64,000 nt of DNA from Hymenopus coronatus (taxonomy: Eukaryota; Arthropoda; Insecta; Mantodea; Hymenopodidae), in the NCBI GenBank assembly GCA_030762935.1, contig CM060890.1:63118765-63182764 (forward strand), written 5' to 3'. Position numbers and translations under genes: made by a program. Below are positions 57,046 through 64,000 of the stretch, one piece after another. Within the stretch, counting starts at the first letter, position 1; every line of letters starts with the position of its first letter. The notes below the pieces were generated by a model. It saw only the letters and a list, made by a program, of their open reading frames with translations. It had not been told where the DNA came from and did no database searches.

Positions 57046-59545
57046 GAATTATGAACTCGGCTAAAGAGGAACCGCAAAATAAACCAGGAAGACAATAAAA
57101 CCCGAGTTATGGCATCGAATCTTTTAAATATTTGAGTGAGATAAAACCTTTATATCCATGCATCTAAGTTTGATCATTTTTGACATTCAAGTGCACATTG
57201 TTAATGAATAGAGTTACAGAAGTGAATGTTTTACTATTTATAAATATTATTTTAAGGGAAACAACTTGTGAAAATGTTCCAAAATTCTTGAAAATTTTTA
57301 TTTTTAGATTTTAGCGTAGTATTTTAGATTAATATGCCAAAGTTACTTTCAGGCAATTACAATATAAACAGTTGTCACGTGACTTTTCAAATTTAAGTTT
57401 TAATGGTAACAAATGGCACTTCAGATATTTAAAGGCGTGTTGCTCTAAATACATTTTTCAATGCATTATAAATGCTCCTTGCGGTGCACATTTCAACCAA
57501 TCAGTTTAATTTTTCTACCAGAGAAACTTAATATCATACTAAATGCAAATTATTGAATTAAGTTTCCTAATAAGTATCATTAATTATGAATCTGTATTAA
57601 CAAAATTTATTAATCAACTAAAATAATGAAAAAAGTATGAACGATTAATTTACCATACCTTTCCTGCACTAATATTTAATAAAACTGAAACTCATTTGAA
57701 AAAAGCTTTTGAACTGATATTCCTGGAATTTAAATATGAAGTTTTGTTACAAAATTTTGAAAACTGAATCGCAAGGAGCTTTTTGGTAGAGTAGTTTAAA
57801 AAAGATATATTTTTTCTCAAAAACCATTTGAATCAGTTACACATAACAATAAAGATATGTGGTAAAATGAACGTAATTGCTTAAGAAACATTGAATTTGA
57901 AATTTTCACAGATCCCCATAGTAAGTGAAATTATTAATGGACTTTACTTATTTCTAAACTTCGTTTTTAAAATAATTACTTTTGAACAACTTTAAATAAT
58001 AGTAAGAGTGCTTCTAAACAACATATTTATATTTTTACTATTATTACATTTGTGAAATTTGGAAAATGCATATCTTTCGAAATGTATATGATAATGTACA
58101 ATATTATATACAATAATGGTGATACTATATACAATAATAGTGATACTTTCGCCCTGTATAAAAATTATAGCGTGCGTGGTTATTGAATACACATTTTAAC
58201 CGTCTAAATATATTCTTCTAATAAAAATGAGTCACGTGATGCATCTTTGAAACTACTCATACAAAAAATTTCAGTTTCACAGCAAATGAGTTTCACAATA
58301 GAGCTGCCATATTATACGTTTATACTACCTCTAACTAGTGTATTACTTCTGGTACTCTCCGAAACTCTTAATTTTATCAAAATTAAAATGTTTATCTAAA
58401 TGATAGCATTGTTTCTAAAAAAATTAAAACCACCATTTTGAATGTGCTTTTGAAAGACACTATAAAATGTTTTAAACTAATTAGTGAAAGTTTGTATTAT
58501 CTAGAACATTTTGTGTATGGAAAAATATTTGGAAAAGATTTTGGAGAAATTAAGGTTTAAATTTGGGAGTGTCTATTTATAAGCATACGCCTACCCACCT
58601 ATAGCTTCAGTTAATTGATAAAGTTCGTCAAGTGGAAAAAACTATATATTTTATCAAACTTTAGGATTCATATCATTTTATTGTGAAACAAAATACCTTC
58701 TTTTTTTTTTTTAATTTTTTAAACATTTTTGTTCAGATTTCACAGATGCATCACCATAGTAAAAGATTGAAAACTCAGGAACAGAATAATAGTCGTTTAA
58801 TAAAACCAGAAATCTGTAAAAATAGCATAGACAATGTGAAAGGCTGTCTTGCTTTAAATCTCAGCAGTTTAAATATTCGGTGACGCTGTTTCTGATAAAA
58901 CATTAGCATCACAGGAGATCTGGATAGCTGCTTTTTCGACATTTGCACAGACAGACAGCATCAGTGTTTCCGCCATCAGTCCCGCCAGACTTTGAGCTCC
59001 CTTTGATAGAACGTACTTGTATTATTATTTTCCAAAGCACTGAAAGTTTCTGGGTGGTGTTGGATGCATGTATACTCTTTGACGTTGACCATGGAGTGAC
59101 GGTAATTACATTTATCGCGGTCCCGAGGCGAGGATCACGCTACCATGGTCACAAACAAAAACTCCCGCCTGTCGATAGCACAGGCCTCTAGGGATATCGA
59201 ACTCCGCGTTAGTATTTACAACCTTGCAACACTGATCCACATGTGTTTGTGCATCATTCGTGGGGAGATGAGAGAGGGCTTTGTTTTAAAAATCCTTGGT
59301 TACTGGTAGCATGCCAGATATCGCTGCATTATTCTCATATTGACATTCTCTGACATTTCAGGCTGATATGGATGTATTAATCACGTGTACCAACCATTTC
59401 TATTGTAATATGGTTGCTCAGGTATGTATCATTTTTTTTCACAAGAGAGAAAGATATTAAAGGCTAAGTTTTCTTTAAAGGGACTTACATAAAACTCATT
59501 AAAAGTTCTGTATATAAAGAAAGCCTGTGGCATTTTAATTTCTGC
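57046..59545. other. No gene recognised; repeat-poor, very AT-rich
   Basis: No known transposon recognised. Two nearly identical segments ('tatatacaataatggtgat' and 'tatatacaataatagtgat', 58105-58148) form a short tandem pair. A GC-richer patch at 58900-59230 with an 82-codon frame is unrecognised. Confidence 0.45.
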
Positions 59546-59632
59546 AAACTTAGAGAAGTTATTGCATACCATCCAAAATTCGATAATTTGAATCCAATAA
59601 TTCATGTTCTGCTACTACCAGAATGCAAAAAT
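59546..59632 (-). repeat. Hairpin repeat, 3' end scrap
   Basis: Plus strand: 'agaagttattgcataccatc', 'caaaattcgataattt'. Confidence 0.45.
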
Positions 59633-59751
59633 AGTTCTTTTCAATGCTATGTTGTTTTTATGTTATTATTTAATGTCTAAAATATTCTGTGCCTTTTGAA
59701 CTAACCTAAACAGGGTCAGATAGCTAAATAAAATAATAGAAAAAGCTGTCT

Positions 59752-59752
<1 letters not shown>

Positions 59753-59792
<40 letters not shown>
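59753..59792. repeat. (GT)n microsatellite
   Basis: About 20 uninterrupted units. Confidence 0.95.
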
Positions 59793-59793
<1 letters not shown>

Positions 59794-60074
59794 TGTTTAG
59801 AATTGATTTGTATATTTTGGGATTTTTAATTGACTTCTCTAAAATAAAAGTCTCTTAAAATTGCAAAAACTTGTGATTAATTACTGAAGATTCTACGGTT
59901 CACAGAGAAATTTTGTTATAATTTACATACGTAAATATAATGCTACTGTTCTATCAACAAAAACTGCTCAAATTCCTATTTCGGTATTATTCACACCCGC
60001 CATAGCGGCCCCCATGCTTATACACATGACTTTTTATTTGTATATTATAATGTTTCAGATTTTTTTTTCTTAAA

Positions 60075-60600
60075 ATACCAATATCACCACCATTCAAAAA
60101 CCTGTTAAATATAAAACTGGGTATATATGTTCAGCATCTTCCAAAGATGCTCCATGAAGAGTTTTTAAGAAAATCCTCTACTCCAGATTACCTTTACATG
60201 GAAAATATTTCCTTATTTTATTTCCTGAAAATGGCTCCTACGATTTTGATTGAACTACTCTATGTACTGTAATGCATTTCCAGGCCAAACTAAATGCATA
60301 TCAAGACTTTTCTACGAATTGTCTGCGAAGTGCTTTTCATTCTAAATGGTTTTGTATAACTGATAAGTCGTAAATCACAGACAGGATCTTACTACGTAAA
60401 AATGTAGATCTCGTTAAAAGAAAAGTTCATGTCAAATACAATTTTTATGCCGTTAACCAGCTCCGAAATATTCTTTGTTTTGCATTGAAAGCCCTCATTT
60501 CTTTATTCTTGTGGTAATGGAAAGAGCAAGGAATCACATAGTCATTAAATAGCCACCAGCTTTTTAAGAATTTCTTTTTTAAATTATATTTTATTTTACG
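60075..60600 (-). repeat. Hairpin repeat lacking hairpin end
   Basis: Plus strand: 'agcatcttccaaagatgctc', 'attacctttacatggaaaat', 'aaaatggctcctacgatttt', 'tagatctcgttaaaag', 'agccaccagctttttaag'. Confidence 0.75.
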
Positions 60601-61189
60601 TCCCTTTAAAAACTTGATCAAATCGTGACGAGCTGTTCAGTAAGATACCTCGTTGACGGTTTGTGGTGGACAGTAGGCTTTTACTGTCTTCGCTCTACGT
60701 CAAGTAGATGGTCTTAGAGCGCCGTCCAATATAGCTGTTCTATCACCTGTAGTCAGACGGTGCCATCCGTAGTTAGATGGCAAAGTGCAACTTGCCTTTT
60801 ACAGTCTCATCTCCTCACACGATAACCGCCATTTAGCTCTGCGACAGGAAGATGGAGTTAACGTGCCGTTTAGTCTTCTGCTTACACTATCTTATAATGG
60901 AAGGCAGCGTAATTGTAACTACCATCTGTTTTAATAATTTATGCTAGTGTATTTAGATTGAAGATAGAACTTTGGGTTGTGTATTAAATATCCATTCCTG
61001 TATTTTCCTTATCGACTGATGTAAATCGAAAAAGCCCAGCCAAATTGGTTTTTGAACCTAAGATCTCCCGATGTGGGCCAAAGACGTTTAAAATATTAAC
61101 TCGCTTTGGTCTAATTTGTCCTTCTTATATTTAAAATGTATTGCGTGAGAAAGTTTTCCTCAATTGACTAAAATACTAGCAGAGTAAGA
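60601..61189. other. No gene recognised
   Basis: Includes a GC-richer stretch with an imperfect duplication ('tagtcagacggtgccatc' and 'tagttagatggcaaag' near 60750). A weak B-box-like string on the minus strand lies near 61045-61060. Confidence 0.4.
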
Positions 61190-61250
61190 TCCAGGAACAA
61201 TATTTTGTCGAGTGAATCGAAAAAGTCATGTGAATACAACACATTAGAAA
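61190..61250 (-). repeat. Hairpin repeat, 5' terminal scrap
   Basis: 'aaaaagtcatgtgaatacaa' and 'cacattag' match the family terminus. Confidence 0.5.
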
Positions 61251-61528
61251 CTTTTTCTTTCCTCAAATTTGCACATTTATCTATTCTGAATTTATCCCAT
61301 CTTGTGTTTAACACCAATTTTAATGATGAATGTAATGAAATATTGATTCAAGATTAACTTTTTATAAACACTTGTCTTTTTCTGTGTTTCACCATTTTTA
61401 ACCGTGTTATTCAGCACTTCATATCCAGATCACCTCCTCTGTCTGTCGGTCTGTCTCTCTCGTTCACTTTTCAGGAAAACACAAATCGCAGAGGCTGCGA
61501 CTAAGGATGTGTTGGGTTTTGTGAGGAA

Positions 61529-61577
61529 TGTAATTGGATCGGTTTGTGAGGGGTACATTGGATCGGTTTGTGAGGGT
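61529..61577. repeat. Short tandem duplication, about 24 bp twice
   Basis: 'attggatcggtttgtgaggg' occurs twice head to tail. Confidence 0.85.
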
Positions 61578-62079
61578 GTGTTAAGCGAAACGTTTACAAT
61601 TCTTCTGATTCGAATACAGTCTATGTAAGTTGTATCACTTCTATGTATGTTTGATAGTCATTAGCATTACATTCTTGATGAAGCAGCACAAGACTTCTTC
61701 CGGTATCCTAAATACACTTTATAGTTCTGTCAATTTCATTAGCCCTGATGGGAGCAGACTGGAAATCGTATGGTTAGTAAATCAGAGTCGTCTGGGAGGT
61801 GTAAACGATGTCGAGTAGATAAACAGTACGTATGGGTTAAGATATTCATAACGTCAATGCTGGAAGTGACGCTGGTGACTTAAATTTTTATTCGTTTTTG
61901 TTCTTTGTATTTTATTTTACGACGTTTTAACTGCGTGGTATTATCGCCGCGAATCTATTAGGTGATAACATAACATGAGTATGTCCTAAAAAATTCTGTT
62001 TTTAAACTTAATGGAATTTGTGAGCAAAATTCATAGTAAATGCACTCATAGGAAGACCCAATTAGAACAAAAATAATGA
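61578..62079. other. No gene recognised
   Basis: 'ttattttacgacgttttaac' near 61912 resembles a motif in some insect SINEs, but too little is left to call it. Confidence 0.35.
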
Positions 62080-62580
62080 TTAACATAGATTATCGAGCAA
62101 GAGAACAATTTTAGCTACCTGAGATATGATATAGAATATGATGTCGATAACAAAATATGACATTTTAGAAAATATCTGAAAAATAAATAGAATAGTCCGA
62201 AACAAACTAGGAAAGAGACAAAACAAAAATTCCTTCTAGTTCTCTATTCTATCATATGGAAGCGAAGTTTGGACATCAACTAACAGACAGAAAAGCATTA
62301 AACAGGATTCAGAAATAACATTTTTAAGGAGTGCAACAGGTTGTACAATAAGGGATCATATTAGAAATAAAACTATAAGGGAACTAAGAATCTTTAACAG
62401 GAATGAAAGGTTAAAAATATATAAAAAATGGAAGGAATATAGTGAAAGAATGCCAGACACTAAAATTACTAAGCAAATTATAAGATAAAATCCTAAAGAA
62501 AAGATAACTGTGGTCAGACTCAGGTCACAACGATTGGAGAACCTTGAAGGCGGAAAAGGCAACTAATTGTCCGCACCATG
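62080..62580 (+). pseudogene. LINE C-terminal relic, best preserved of three
   Basis: One plus-strand frame stays open from about 62240 to 62488 and reads 'SILSYGSEVWTSTNRQKS', 'FLRSATGCTIRDHIRNKTIR' and 'WKEYSERMPDTKITKQIIR', the tail that follows the reverse transcriptase of a non-LTR family common in arthropods. Upstream 'NNFSYLRYDIEYDVDN' (62085-62135) belongs to the same protein, with stops between. The element is 5'-truncated and no poly-A tail was identified. Confidence 0.78.
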
Positions 62581-63084
62581 AAGTGGAGAAGTTGAAGATC
62601 GGCGTGTATTGGACAGTTAACTTTCTTGGTCTCATCCCAGCGCCATAACGTCTTGTTTCACCCCGTGTCCTCACTTTCCTCACGTGACGGGTAGATGACG
62701 TTTCGACGCGTGTCCTCGGAGACTGGACCAGGTACCTGGTAATTTTTCTATAATTACGCAGTTCGCCGATATATTTATTGTGTTAGTAGACTTCACTGGC
62801 AGTATGCTTCATGGGGATCTCGGTCTTTGCATTATTTTACTTGCCTGTTGACTAAAAGAATTTATAAATTTACTATAGTAGTTCGGTGCCACAAAATGAT
62901 AGATTACTGTTTCAAAAATTGTCTTGCGGTTACATTCTGTGAATGTACTACAGCTTAGTATTCAGTATAATTGAGCAGATAATATTTGTTCTTTTGTCGT
63001 ATTTAGGCAAAAAGACAGAATTTCAAAGCCATCACATACCGACCCGTTCTTAAAAATTTCACCTTCTGTTAAAACTACTGTATT
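62581..63084. other. No gene recognised
   Basis: AT-rich sequence; nothing supportable seen. Confidence 0.45.
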
Positions 63085-63246
63085 GCCTTTTCCCCTTGTA
63101 CCTCTAAAGAGATATACAATAAAACATTTTCTGCAAATGGCTATCTAGATTAACATGAAAAATGTAACAAAATAAGGTTGTTTAAGAATAGTTTGTTCCA
63201 TAATGACTGGTAGAGAATGTAATGTGAATGAAACACATTCGATTGT
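63085..63246 (-). repeat. Hairpin repeat, 5' end fragment
   Basis: Plus strand: 'tgcaaatggctatctagatt', 'aatgactggtagagaatgta', 'gaatgaaacacattcgatt'. Confidence 0.65.
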
Positions 63247-64000
63247 TAACGCATGTTTTCTGTTCAAACCTTCACGACTTGCATATTCAACGTTTGAGTG
63301 TAGACAATTCTTTAGTGATTTATTTGAAATAAAACAACAGAGTAGATTTTTGATAGCAATCACTGTCAAAGTGTTGCCTTAGGAATCTTTGGAACACTTC
63401 ATTAGTTCATGAAGGGAAGCATTCAGCTTCTGGACCCAAATGAATGCGGCAGACCGCGTGGAAATGCTAAGTACTTGTCCGTAATGATTAATCGGCAAGC
63501 GGCAACAGAATTACTTCAATTACAACACCCAATTAGAATCCCATTTCCCAAGTTGCACTTCACAAATGGCCTTCTGGACCCTTGGGCGGTTTACCATCAA
63601 ATTCATTCCAGTTTACTTCAAGCGCTTCGTTAGCTAAAAGAGACCTGTTAAAATATCGGGAAACACTTTATTTGATATTGTTATTTATTCATTTTCTTTG
63701 TGATGCTCCTAAAAATAACATTTTGTAAATGAAAATGGTTTTGCTACCATAACAGGAATTCAACGCATTTTATATCAAAAGAGGTCTTGTTCAGCGAGTA
63801 GACCGATAAACTTTCCTCCTTATAAATGATTAAGTTTTGGTAAAAATTTCGCCGTCAGATAATGTTTGTAATTGTTTAATACATACTAGGTCCGAAAGAA
63901 ACTAGTTTTTGGAAAGTCTCTATTCCTTCATGATCATTTACTATTCAATCCAAGTAAAATGTAATTTCATCTCCCAAAATTTAACATTTACAAAAAAGCT
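63247..64000. other. No gene recognised
   Basis: A 74-codon frame (63409-63633) in GC-richer DNA contains 'TNGLLDPW'. I do not consider it a gene on this evidence. Confidence 0.4.

Noticed and set aside
1..63246. Hairpin repeat as a canonical Helitron
   Set aside because: The 5' end does start with TC, but the 3' end (AGAAAGTAAAA) lacks CTRR after the hairpin. Helentron/HINE-like architecture fits better.
63409..63633. 74-codon frame with 'TNGLLDPW', similar to a motif of S28 serine carboxypeptidases
   Set aside because: Only one short motif resembles the family; neighbouring residues do not, and no exon structure is visible.
1..64000. Viral or endogenous viral sequence
   Set aside because: No capsid, polymerase or envelope-like frame was recognised; all reverse transcriptase relics are of non-LTR type.

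Overview
The window is eukaryotic nuclear DNA: AT-rich, microsatellite-rich and built almost wholly of nested, decayed transposable elements. Several mariner/Tc1-type transposase remnants, a Mutator-like transposase of a type common in arthropods, Jockey-like LINE fragments and many tRNA-derived SINEs point to an arthropod, probably an insect with a large genome. This placement is inference; no host protein gene was found to anchor it. The only feature that looks like an intact host gene is a tRNA-Glu(CTC) gene on the minus strand at 41241-41312, with a Pol III terminator just downstream.

The dominant signal is one interspersed repeat family, here called the 'hairpin repeat': about 38 full or partial copies in both orientations, covering roughly 18 kb (about a quarter of the window). 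Full copies are about 0.85-0.9 kb and non-coding. They carry a 13-nt inverted repeat near both ends (ACTTTCTCTACAT), a CA/GT microsatellite at a fixed internal position, and a terminal hairpin with the core ACTATGTACATAGT. This architecture resembles Helentron-derived non-autonomous elements (HINEs, such as DINE-1). It served as the landing pad for later insertions: a mariner at 6058-7389, a second mariner at 18994, a tRNA-derived SINE at 21352, and two copies of a Penelope-like retroelement end at 22220 and 43831.

By region: 0-10 kb has hairpin-repeat copies, a SINE with a perfect 13-bp target duplication, a near-intact mariner (one frameshift at the first catalytic Asp) and a Jockey-like LINE relic. 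10-16 kb has a Tc1-like relic, then about 4 kb without recognisable content. 16-25 kb is a dense nest of hairpin repeats with the second mariner, a perfect 86-nt inverted-repeat insertion and another SINE with a 13-bp target duplication. 25-36 kb has a LINE relic with an intact YADD motif, several SINEs and a Mutator-like transposase relic. 37.9-39.3 kb is a decayed transposase whose middle is occupied by a 13-unit, 60-bp minisatellite. 39-53 kb has more hairpin repeats, the tRNA-Glu gene, SINEs, a mariner 3' relic and a LINE 3' relic. 53-64 kb is comparatively repeat-poor, with two related LINE 3' ends at 56.5 and 62.2 kb.

No operon, host protein-coding gene, CRISPR array or viral insertion was recognised. 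Most open frames longer than 60 codons lie inside repeats and are not credible genes.
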